Assembly (NCBI GenBank): GCA_050250795.1
Contig: JBFWNZ010000270.1
Coordinates: 1 to 5,477 of the forward strand
Direction of reading: 5' to 3'
Length of the DNA stretch: 5,477 bases
Source of the DNA: JBFWNZ01 sp050250795
Lineage (GTDB): Bacteria; Pseudomonadota; Alphaproteobacteria; UBA8366
Shown in pieces: positions 1 through 5,477 of this stretch. How positions within the stretch are numbered: position 1 is the first letter of the stretch; each line of letters starts with the position of its first letter. The position numbers and the translations under genes were made by a program. A model generated the notes under the pieces. The model worked only from the letters and a program-made list of their open reading frames with translations. It did not search any database and was not told where the DNA came from.

Positions 1-358
1 CATGCTGCGCGGCGGCGAGCGCTGCCGCGAGGCGGTGCGCATCCTCGATTCGCGCAAGGTGAATTTCGAGTATGACGGCGAGATGCAGGCGGATGTGGCG
101 CTGAACCACAGCCTGATGCGGCGGCTGTACCCGTTCTGCCGCCTGTCCGGGCCGGCCAACATTCTGGTCATGCCGGCGCTGCACAGCGCCAACATCGCGG
201 CCAAGATGCTGCAGGAGATCGGCGGCGGCACCGTCATCGGGCCGGTGCTGCTGGGCCTGTCGAAGCCGGTCCAGGTCGTGCAGATGGGCGCGACGGTGAA
301 CGACATCGTCAACTCGGCCGTGCTGGCCGCGCACGACGCGATCCGCGCCGGCGGCTGA
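1..358 (+). CDS. maeB: NADP-dependent malic enzyme, C-terminal phosphotransacetylase-like domain (partial, 5' end missing)
   Basis: This is the last ~118 residues of a protein whose start lies left of the window; the reading frame is open from the first base and the Met codon at position 2 is probably internal. The visible part resembles the end of a phosphate acetyl/butyryltransferase fold: a DGEMQADVALN stretch (about residues 25-35 of the fragment), a YPFCRLSGPANILVMP segment, then SANIAAKMLQ, GGGTVIGPVLLGL and GATVNDIVN. In alphaproteobacteria this combination is typical of the C-terminal domain of MaeB-type malic enzymes, which oxidatively decarboxylate malate to pyruvate with NADP(+) in the cytoplasm. 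In that family the PTA-like tail is thought to be regulatory or structural rather than a working transferase. The catalytic malic domain is outside the window, so a stand-alone phosphotransacetylase cannot be strictly excluded. It ends with TGA 30 nt before phoR, with no terminator between them. Confidence 0.85.
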   Translation, partial: MLRGGERCREAVRILDSRKVNFEYDGEMQADVALNHSLMRRLYPFCRLSGPANILVMPALHSANIAAKMLQEIGGGTVIGPVLLGLSKPVQVVQMGATVNDIVNSAVLAAHDAIRAGG

Positions 359-388
359 CCCGACCGGCGGGCGGAGGGGGGCCGCGAC

Positions 389-1765
389 ATGATCCCGCGA
401 CCGCCTCCGCGCCTCTTCGCGGTTTCGCTCACGCTGGCCGCACCGGCGCTTGTCGTCCTGGCAGTGCTGGCGGCGGAAGGACCGTTAAGCGGTCTCGCCG
501 CGCTGATCGGCGGGGCGGCGGTCGTCGCCGGCGTGGCCGCCCTGTGCTGGCGGCATCTGGCGGCACTGGCCGCGACGCAGCGGCGCATCGACCATCTGGC
601 GGCGACCGGCGAGGACCGGCCCGTGGAGGCGCCCCTGCTGTCGGGGATCGACCTCGCCATCAGCCGGCTGGCGCGGACCCTGCGCGGCCGCATGCAGCAG
701 GTCAGCACCGAAACGGCGGTCGCCGAGCGGATGCTGGAGACCCTTCCGGAACCGCTTCTGCTGCTCGACCGCCGCCGCCGCGTCATCCGCGCCAACCGGG
801 CCGCGCGCGAGCTGGCCGAATCGGAGCTGGCCGGTAACGACCTCGCCGCCGGGCTGCGTCAGCCCCTGCTGCTGCAGGCCGTGGATGCGGTCCTGGCGGA
901 GGGCGGCGAGCGGGACGTCGAGATCGCGCTGCCCGTGCCGGTGGCGCGCGCCTATGCCGCCCGCGTCGCCTCGGTCGGACCGCGCAGCCACGGCGACGGT
1001 CCGGCCGCACCGGCAGCCATCGTGGTGATGCACGACCTGACGCCGATCCGGCGCGGCGAGCAGATGCGGGTCGATTTCGTGGCCAATGTCAGCCACGAGC
1101 TGCGCACGCCGCTGGCCAGTCTGTTGGGCTTCCTGGAGACGCTGCGCGGACCGGCCCGCGACGATGCCGAGGCGCGCGAGACCTTCCTCGGCATCATGAC
1201 CGAACAGGCCGAGCGGATGCAGCGGCTGATCGAGGACCTGCTGTCGCTGTCGCGGATCGAGCTGGACGAGCATACGCGCCCGACCGGCCAGGTGCCGCTG
1301 GGCGAGGTGCTGGCGGCGGTGCGCAACATGCTGGCCATGAAGGCGGCGGCGCGCGGCATGACCATCGAGATGGCCGTTCCGGACGGCCTGCCGCCGGTGC
1401 AGGGCGACCGCGACCAGTTGACGCAGGTGTTCCAGAACCTGATCGACAACGCGATCAAATACGGCCGCACCGGAACGCCGATCGCGGTGACGGTCAGCGC
1501 AACCCGCGACACGGCGGGCCGTCCCGCGCAGCGCGTCGCGGTCGCCGACCGGGGCGACGGCATTCCCGCGGGCGAGCTGCCGCGCCTGACCGAGCGCTTC
1601 TACCGCGTGGATGCGGCGCGGTCCCGCGAGATGGGCGGGACCGGGCTCGGCCTCGCCATCGTCAAGCACATCGTCAACCGCCATCGCGGCGGCTTCGCGG
1701 TGGAGAGCGAACTGGGCCAGGGCAGCGTGTTCACCGTGACGTTGCCTTCCGCCACGACGGCATAG
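389..1765 (+). CDS. phoR: PhoR-type phosphate regulon sensor histidine kinase
   Basis: This 458-aa inner-membrane kinase is expected to phosphorylate PhoB when phosphate is scarce. Two hydrophobic helices (about residues 9-29 and 33-53) are separated by only a few residues, so there is no real periplasmic sensor domain. This fits PhoR receiving its signal through PstSCAB/PhoU. A linker (54-110) leads into a PAS-like domain (about 112-218, beginning near AERMLETLPEPLLLLD). The HisKA dimerisation domain has the H-box NVSHELRTP with phospho-acceptor His236. The HATPase_c domain shows the N-box NLIDNAIKYG (Asn354), the G1 box DRGDGIP (Asp387), an F-box LTERFYRVD and the G2 box GGTGLGLAIV (416 onward), so it looks catalytically intact. 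The start is ATG 389 with a GGAGG at 373-377; the 11-nt spacing is rather long. The PhoR assignment over a generic PAS kinase rests on the domain order and the pst genes that follow. PhoB itself is not in the window. Confidence 0.93.
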   Translation: MIPRPPPRLFAVSLTLAAPALVVLAVLAAEGPLSGLAALIGGAAVVAGVAALCWRHLAALAATQRRIDHLAATGEDRPVEAPLLSGIDLAISRLARTLRGRMQQVSTETAVAERMLETLPEPLLLLDRRRRVIRANRAARELAESELAGNDLAAGLRQPLLLQAVDAVLAEGGERDVEIALPVPVARAYAARVASVGPRSHGDGPAAPAAIVVMHDLTPIRRGEQMRVDFVANVSHELRTPLASLLGFLETLRGPARDDAEARETFLGIMTEQAERMQRLIEDLLSLSRIELDEHTRPTGQVPLGEVLAAVRNMLAMKAAARGMTIEMAVPDGLPPVQGDRDQLTQVFQNLIDNAIKYGRTGTPIAVTVSATRDTAGRPAQRVAVADRGDGIPAGELPRLTERFYRVDAARSREMGGTGLGLAIVKHIVNRHRGGFAVESELGQGSVFTVTLPSATTA

Positions 1766-1789
1766 ACGACCGGGCGCACCCATCCGCCG

Positions 1790-1829
1790 TTGTCACAAGA
1801 GTGTAACCGGACTGTCGCATTCTGTTCGC
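1790..1829 (+). promoter_or_regulatory. Pho box array (putative PhoB binding site) upstream of pstS
   Basis: Four 7-bp units start exactly 11 bp apart at 1790, 1801, 1812 and 1823: TTGTCAC, GTGTAAC, CTGTCGC and TGTTCGC, with 4-bp spacers AAGA, CGGA and ATTC. The known PhoB site is a direct repeat of CTGTCAT-like heptamers with 4-bp AT-leaning spacers, and a four-unit version controls pstS in E. coli. Units one to three match well; the fourth is degenerate. The array lies 140 nt before the pstS start, in non-coding DNA after the phoR stop. Its orientation suits pstS transcription. Binding is inferred from pattern and context. Confidence 0.8.
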
Positions 1830-1840
1830 GGAAGACGAAC

Positions 1841-1846
1841 TAGGGT
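1841..1846 (+). promoter_or_regulatory. Tentative -10 element of the pstS promoter
   Basis: TAGGGT keeps the first T, the A and the final T of the sigma-70 consensus and lies 11 nt after the last Pho-box unit. PhoB-activated promoters typically place the -10 about this far downstream and replace the -35 with the Pho box. If correct, transcription would start near 1853 and leave a leader of roughly 115 nt. The match is weak and no better -10 is seen nearby. Confidence 0.35.
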
Positions 1847-1852
1847 CCGCCC

Positions 1853-1871
1853 GCGCTTCGGGAGAAAGCGC
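1853..1871 (+). other. Small hairpin in the pstS leader
   Basis: GCGCTT (1853-1858) and AAGCGC (1866-1871) form a perfect 6-bp stem around a 7-nt loop. It lies close to the predicted transcription start, so it could cap the 5' end of the pstS mRNA and slow its decay. No T-run follows, so it is not an intrinsic terminator. Chance occurrence is quite possible at this GC content. Confidence 0.3.
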
Positions 1872-1958
1872 ACGACGCCGCGGCCGCACGGCCTTGGGAC
1901 CGTTCCCCGAACTCCGCAAACTGGTCGGTGGCTGTCGTTCCTGTAACCCCTCAATCAC

Positions 1959-1963
1959 GGAGG
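1959..1963 (+). promoter_or_regulatory. Ribosome binding site that fixes the pstS start at GTG
   Basis: A GGAGG core sits 5 nt before GTG 1969, close to ideal spacing. The next in-frame ATG at 1984 would be 20 nt away, too far to use this site. The upstream TTG at 1894 has no comparable site and would add a non-signal-like extension. The site therefore selects the GTG start. Confidence 0.8.
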
Positions 1964-1968
1964 CAAAC

Positions 1969-2991
1969 GTGATTACAAAGACCATGCTTCTCGCCGCGGC
2001 GGCGACCATCGCCATCGCCGGTACCGCGCAGGCCCGCGACCAGATCCGTGTCGTCGGCTCGTCGACCGTGTTCCCCTATTCCCAGGCCGTCGCCGAGCAG
2101 TTCTCCAAGGAGACCGGCAAGCCGTCCCCCGTCGTCGAATCGCTGGGCACCGGCGGCGGCTTCAAGGCCTTCTGCCGCGGCGTGGGTCCGGAGCATCCGG
2201 ACGTGACGGGTGCGTCGCGCGCAATGAAGAAGTCGGAATGGGACGATTGCGTGAAGAACGGCGTCGACAAGGTCTCGGAAGCGCTGATCGGCTATGACGG
2301 CCTGTCCATCGCGGTGTCCCGCAAGGGCGCGGCTCTCGACCTGTCGAAGCAGGAAATCTTCATGGCGCTGGCAGCCGAGGTGCCGGTCGGCGGCAAGTGG
2401 GTCGCCAACCCCAACACGACCTGGAAGCAGATCAACGCCCGCCTGCCGGAAACCAAGATCCAGGTGTTCGGTCCGCCCCCGACCTCGGGCACGCGGGACG
2501 CCTTCGTCGAACTGGTCATGGAAGAGGCCTGTCACGCCCTGCCCGAGAGCAAGGCGCTCGAAGCGAAGGACAAGAAGGAAAAGTGCAGCCGGATGCGCCA
2601 GGACGGTCTGTTCATCGAGGCCGGCGAGAACGACAACCTGATCGTTCAGCGCCTGGAGTCGGACCCGACCGCCTATGGCATCTTCGGCTACTCCTTCCTC
2701 TACGAGAATCAGGACAAGTTGCAGGCGGTGAAGGTGGGTGGCGTGTTGCCGAACTTCGACACCGTTGCCGACGGCAGCTATCCCGTCGCCAGGCCGCTGT
2801 TCTTCTACGTGAAGAACGCGCATCGCGGCGTCATCCCGGGCCTTGAGGAGTTCCTCAAGGAGTATGTCAGCGACGACGCGCTGGCCTCCGGAGGCTACCT
2901 CAACGAACGCGGCCTGGTTCCGCTCTCCGAAGCAAAGCGCAAGGAAGTGCAGAACGCGATCCTGAAGGCCATGCCGATGGCGGCGATGTAG
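1969..2991 (+). CDS. pstS: Phosphate ABC transporter, periplasmic phosphate-binding protein PstS
   Basis: This 340-aa high-affinity phosphate receptor delivers Pi to the PstC/PstA permease. GTG 1969 is chosen because of the strong GGAGG 5 nt upstream. It gives a clean Sec signal peptide: Lys4, a hydrophobic core at 6-17, and an AQA cleavage motif at 20-22, so the mature protein begins at Arg23 with RDQIRVVGSSTV. Residues typical of phosphate binding in the family are visible: the GSSTV turn (30-34), SLGTGGGF (58-65), GASRAM (81-86) and SGTRDAF (173-179), whose Ser, Thr, Arg and Asp normally contact Pi. There is no lipobox cysteine at the cleavage site, so it is soluble rather than a lipoprotein. 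Four cysteines (69, 94, 188, 206) occur in the mature part and could form two disulphides. The gene is preceded by a Pho box and followed by a terminator-like hairpin, which fits strong induction under starvation. Confidence 0.95.
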   Translation: MITKTMLLAAAATIAIAGTAQARDQIRVVGSSTVFPYSQAVAEQFSKETGKPSPVVESLGTGGGFKAFCRGVGPEHPDVTGASRAMKKSEWDDCVKNGVDKVSEALIGYDGLSIAVSRKGAALDLSKQEIFMALAAEVPVGGKWVANPNTTWKQINARLPETKIQVFGPPPTSGTRDAFVELVMEEACHALPESKALEAKDKKEKCSRMRQDGLFIEAGENDNLIVQRLESDPTAYGIFGYSFLYENQDKLQAVKVGGVLPNFDTVADGSYPVARPLFFYVKNAHRGVIPGLEEFLKEYVSDDALASGGYLNERGLVPLSEAKRKEVQNAILKAMPMAAM

Positions 2992-3007
2992 CCGTCGGCC
3001 GACGACC

Positions 3008-3037
3008 GCCCGCCGTCCTCCGGGACGGCGGGCTTTT
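3008..3037 (+). terminator. Intrinsic terminator or attenuator between pstS and pstC
   Basis: A perfect 11-bp GC-rich stem (3008-3018 with 3023-3033) closes a TCCG loop and is followed immediately by TTTT and then CCTT. It begins 16 nt after the pstS stop and ends about 30 nt before the pstC ATG. Because pstC has no visible promoter of its own, the element more likely works as a partial terminator, or a 3' stabiliser of pstS mRNA, than as a complete stop. Confidence 0.85.
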
Positions 3038-3067
3038 CCTTCCCCACAGCCTTTTCGGTCGGCCACT

Positions 3068-4447
3068 ATGTTCACCATCACCCTTACCGTCCTGCTGGTT
3101 CTCGCCGCGCTCGGATATGCGCTGATGCGTGGACGCGCTGCCCACGCACTGATCCGGGACGGTGTCCGGCTGCACTCGCTGCCTGGCTATCATGGCGCCT
3201 ATGTCGCGTTCTGGACCGGCCTGCCGGCGCTGGTGCTGGCGCTGATCTGGGTCGCCGCCCAGGCTCCGGTTGTCGATCGCCTGATCCTCAGCACCCTGCC
3301 CGACGCGATGGTTCACGACGCCGCCTCGGGCCAACTCGATCTCTATCTCAGCACGATCAAGACGGTGGCCGCCGGCCGCATCTTCGGGTCGCCCGACCCG
3401 GCACTGCTGGAGGCGGGCGCCCGATATGCCCGATGGGGCATAATCGCCGAATGGGCAATGTTGGTCGCCGCGACCTCACTGGCGCTCATCGCGCTGGCCG
3501 TGACACGCCGCCGCTTCGCCCCGGCCTTCCGCGCCCGACAGGGCGTCGAGCGCATCGTCACCGGCATCATGATCTTCTGCTCGCTGGTCGCGATCCTGAC
3601 CACCATCGGCATCGTGCTGTCGCTGCTGTTCGAGGCGCTTCGCTTTTTCGCGCGGGTACCTTGGTACGAATTTTTCTTCGGCCTGAACTGGGAACCGCAG
3701 ATACCGCTGCGCGCCGACCAAGTCGCGGGCCATGGCGCCTTCGGTGCAGTGCCCGTCTTCGCCGGAACGCTGCTGGTCGCGCTGATCGCGATGCTTGTCG
3801 CCGGCCCCATCGGGCTGCTCTGCGCCATCTACCTCGCCGAATACTCCAACCCGCGATTCCGCGCCACGGTGAAGCCGATCCTGGAGCTTCTGGCCGGCAT
3901 CCCGACCGTGGTCTATGGCTTCTTCGCAGTACTGACGGTGGCGCCCGCCTTGCGCGAATTCGGCGCCCTTCTGGGTCTCGACATTGCGCCCAACAGTGCC
4001 TTTGCGGCCGGTGCGGTGATGGGAATCATGATCATTCCCTTCATTTCATCACTTTCGGACGACGCCATAAGTGCAGTCCCGCGCGCCATGCGCGAAGGTT
4101 CCTATGCTCTGGGCGCGACGCAGGCGGAGACCATCGTCTCGGTCCTGCTGCCGGCGGCACTGCCGGGAATCGTCGGCGGCTTTCTTCTGGCAGTGTCGCG
4201 CGCCATCGGCGAGACCATGATCGTGGTGATGGCTGCGGGCCTGATCGCGACCCTGACCGCAAACCCTTTCGAGGCCGTGACGACGGTGACGGTGCAGATC
4301 GTGACCTTGCTGATCGGTGACACCGAATTCGACAGCCCCAAGACCTTGGCGGCCTTCGCGCTGGGCCTGGTGCTGTTCGCCACGACACTCTGCCTGAACG
4401 TCGTCGCCCTGCGCATCGTCCAGAAATATCGAGAGAAATATGAGTAG
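3068..4447 (+). CDS. pstC: Phosphate ABC transporter permease PstC (long form)
   Basis: This 459-aa inner-membrane subunit pairs with PstA to form the phosphate channel. It is about 140 residues longer than E. coli PstC. The extra N-terminal part has hydrophobic helices near 2-19 and 41-63, an extracytoplasmic stretch, and another helix near 125-147; it resembles the PstC N-terminal domain of Pfam DUF3708 (recalled, not searched). The MetI-like core follows: helices near 160-192, 222-256, 275-296, 311-331, 368-395 and 428-452. The cytoplasmic EAA-type loop that docks the PstB ATPase is seen at 343-368 (EGSYALGAT to LLPAALPGI). The SRAIGET motif (377-383) carries the Arg and Glu equivalent to E. 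coli residues tied to Pi transport. The ATG start has only a poor Shine-Dalgarno, which may limit expression relative to pstS. It ends at TAG 4445-4447, overlapping pstA by 8 nt. Confidence 0.94.
   Translation: MFTITLTVLLVLAALGYALMRGRAAHALIRDGVRLHSLPGYHGAYVAFWTGLPALVLALIWVAAQAPVVDRLILSTLPDAMVHDAASGQLDLYLSTIKTVAAGRIFGSPDPALLEAGARYARWGIIAEWAMLVAATSLALIALAVTRRRFAPAFRARQGVERIVTGIMIFCSLVAILTTIGIVLSLLFEALRFFARVPWYEFFFGLNWEPQIPLRADQVAGHGAFGAVPVFAGTLLVALIAMLVAGPIGLLCAIYLAEYSNPRFRATVKPILELLAGIPTVVYGFFAVLTVAPALREFGALLGLDIAPNSAFAAGAVMGIMIIPFISSLSDDAISAVPRAMREGSYALGATQAETIVSVLLPAALPGIVGGFLLAVSRAIGETMIVVMAAGLIATLTANPFEAVTTVTVQIVTLLIGDTEFDSPKTLAAFALGLVLFATTLCLNVVALRIVQKYREKYE
4431..4435 (+). promoter_or_regulatory. 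Ribosome binding site for pstA, inside the end of pstC
   Basis: GAGAG lies 4 nt before ATG 4440 and within the last codons of pstC. It favours 4440 over the alternative in-frame ATG at 4455, which has only a weak GAG upstream. The arrangement suggests translational coupling of pstC and pstA. Confidence 0.5.
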
Positions 4448-5477
4448 TGAAACCATGAACGACGTCGCTGCCGCCGAACAGGATTCCAGCGCGTCTGCGG
4501 CGCGCCGCCGCAAGCGCCGCCACGCCGCGAACCGGCGCCTGCAGTTCTATGGCCTGGCGGCTATCGGGTCGGCGATCCTGCTGCTGGGCATCCTGTTCAC
4601 CTCGCTGATCGCGACCGGCTACACCGCCTTCGTCCAGACCCATGTGCGTTACGAAGTCTTCATAGACCCTGCCAGGGTAGACCCGGCCAACCCCTTCGAG
4701 GGCAATTTCCGGGCGATCACCCGCGACGGCTTCGCCGCACTGTTCCCGGACGTGACAGGGATGCGCGACCAGCGGAATCTGTTCGATCTGCTGAGCAGCG
4801 GGGCGCAGTACCAGATACGCGACGTGGTGGTGGGGGACCCATCGCTGATCGGGCAGCGGATGACGGTGCGGGTTCCCGTGTCCGATCCCATCGACCAGTT
4901 CCACAAGGGTGCGATCAGTCGCGACACACCCGAGGAGCATCGTCGGATCAACGACCGGCAGATCGTCTGGTACGACACGCTGGTCGCCGACGGTCGCATC
5001 TCCACGCCCTTCAACTGGACGCTCCTGTTCGGACCCGACAGCCGCTTCCCCGAGCTTGCGGGCCTGTCCGGCGCACTGGTGGGCTCGTTCTACGCGCTGC
5101 TGGTGTGCTTCCTCATCAGTTTTCCGATGGGCATCGCTGCGGCGATCTACCTTGAGGAGTTTGCGCCCAAGAACCGCTGGACCGACCTGATCGAGGTCAA
5201 CATCAACAATCTGGCAGCCGTGCCATCGGTGGTGTTCGGCCTGCTGGGCTTGGCCGTGTTCCTCAACTTCTTCGGCCTGCCACGCTCGGCCCCGGTGGTC
5301 GGCGGCATGGTGCTGGCGCTGATGACGCTGCCGACCATCATCATCGCGACGCGCGCCGCGCTGAAGGCGGTGCCGCCCTCGATCCGCGAGGCCGCCTTCG
5401 GCATCGGCGCCTCGCCGCAGCAAGTGGTGATGCATCACGTTCTACCGCTCGCCATGCCCGGCATCCTGACCGGCACC
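4440..5477 (+). CDS. pstA: Phosphate ABC transporter permease PstA (long form; 3' end missing)
   Basis: The reading frame stays open from ATG 4440 to the window edge (346 codons, no stop), so the C-terminus is cut off. PstA is the second membrane half of the Pst phosphate channel. The cytoplasmic N-terminus is strongly basic (ARRRKRRHAANRR, 21-33). One helix follows (about 37-62), then a ~145-residue soluble region (63-207) that should lie in the periplasm and resembles the PstA N-terminal domain of Pfam DUF3333 (recalled, not searched). The MetI-like core begins near 209, with helices near 209-238, 254-278 and 286-305. The EAA loop EAAFGIGAS...LPLAMPGI (317-342) that contacts PstB is present. 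The last helices are missing from the window. The start overlaps pstC by 8 nt; ATG 4455 is an alternative that would remove five residues. By family knowledge pstB, phoU and phoB should follow. Confidence 0.93.
   Translation, partial: MSSETMNDVAAAEQDSSASAARRRKRRHAANRRLQFYGLAAIGSAILLLGILFTSLIATGYTAFVQTHVRYEVFIDPARVDPANPFEGNFRAITRDGFAALFPDVTGMRDQRNLFDLLSSGAQYQIRDVVVGDPSLIGQRMTVRVPVSDPIDQFHKGAISRDTPEEHRRINDRQIVWYDTLVADGRISTPFNWTLLFGPDSRFPELAGLSGALVGSFYALLVCFLISFPMGIAAAIYLEEFAPKNRWTDLIEVNINNLAAVPSVVFGLLGLAVFLNFFGLPRSAPVVGGMVLALMTLPTIIIATRAALKAVPPSIREAAFGIGASPQQVVMHHVLPLAMPGILTGT

Noticed and set aside
485..1783. 432-codon open frame on the minus strand opposite phoR
   Set aside because: Shadow of phoR caused by high-GC codon bias. 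The translation is rich in Arg, His, Gln and Ala with no recognisable domain, while the + strand shows all kinase motifs.
1932..1947. Second Pho-box-like pair (CTGTCGT and CTGTAAC) just before the pstS ribosome binding site
   Set aside because: The units are 9 bp apart, not 11, which breaks the phasing PhoB needs, and the pair lies in the leader only 11 nt before the GGAGG.
1894..1968. N-terminal extension of pstS from TTG 1894
   Set aside because: It would add 25 residues without signal-peptide character, and the good ribosome binding site at 1959-1963 points to GTG 1969.
2994..3003. Palindrome GTCGGCCGAC directly after the pstS stop
   Set aside because: A 10-bp palindrome with no loop is common at this GC content; the adjacent 11-bp terminator stem explains the region better.
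1951..3081. 376-codon open frame on the minus strand opposite pstS
   Set aside because: It mirrors pstS, has no recognisable motif, and would also run across the terminator hairpin.
4041..5438. 465-codon open frame on the minus strand opposite pstC and pstA
   Set aside because: The + strand encodes clear PstC and PstA with EAA loops; the antisense product is low-complexity Arg/His/Gln-rich and unlike any family I recognise.
1..5477. Mobile element, phage, CRISPR, tRNA or novel defence system
   Set aside because: Every coding stretch is assigned to maeB or the pho/pst locus. There are no transposase motifs, long terminal repeats, regularly spaced repeats beyond the Pho box, or compositional breaks.

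Overview
The window is high-GC coding DNA with strong G/C third-position bias. It resembles an alphaproteobacterium, most likely of the Rhodospirillales/Azospirillum type. The protein styles point that way: a malic enzyme carrying a phosphotransacetylase tail, and the long forms of PstC and PstA with extra N-terminal domains. The taxonomic placement is inference from protein style only.

Layout, all on the + strand. Positions 1-358 hold the 3' end of a MaeB-type malic enzyme (phosphotransacetylase-like domain). After a 30-nt gap, 389-1765 encodes a PhoR-type membrane sensor histidine kinase. The 203-nt gap at 1766-1968 holds a well-phased array of Pho-box-like repeats (1790-1829), a tentative -10, a small leader hairpin and a good Shine-Dalgarno. 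Positions 1969-2991 encode the periplasmic phosphate-binding protein PstS, started from GTG. A strong intrinsic-terminator-like hairpin (3008-3037) follows directly. Positions 3068-4447 encode the permease PstC, and 4440-5477 encode most of the permease PstA, which overlaps pstC by 8 nt and runs off the right edge.

Together this is the start of a phosphate-starvation (Pho) locus. PstS captures phosphate in the periplasm and PstC/PstA form the membrane channel. By family knowledge, PstB (ATPase), PhoU and the response regulator PhoB are expected just beyond the right edge. PhoR controls PhoB, which would bind the Pho box in front of pstS. The terminator after pstS suggests PstS is made in excess over the permease, with pstCA reached by read-through. 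No mobile element, tRNA, rRNA, CRISPR array or exotic system is visible. The points of most interest are the Pho-box array, the pstS-pstC attenuator and the extended permease pair.
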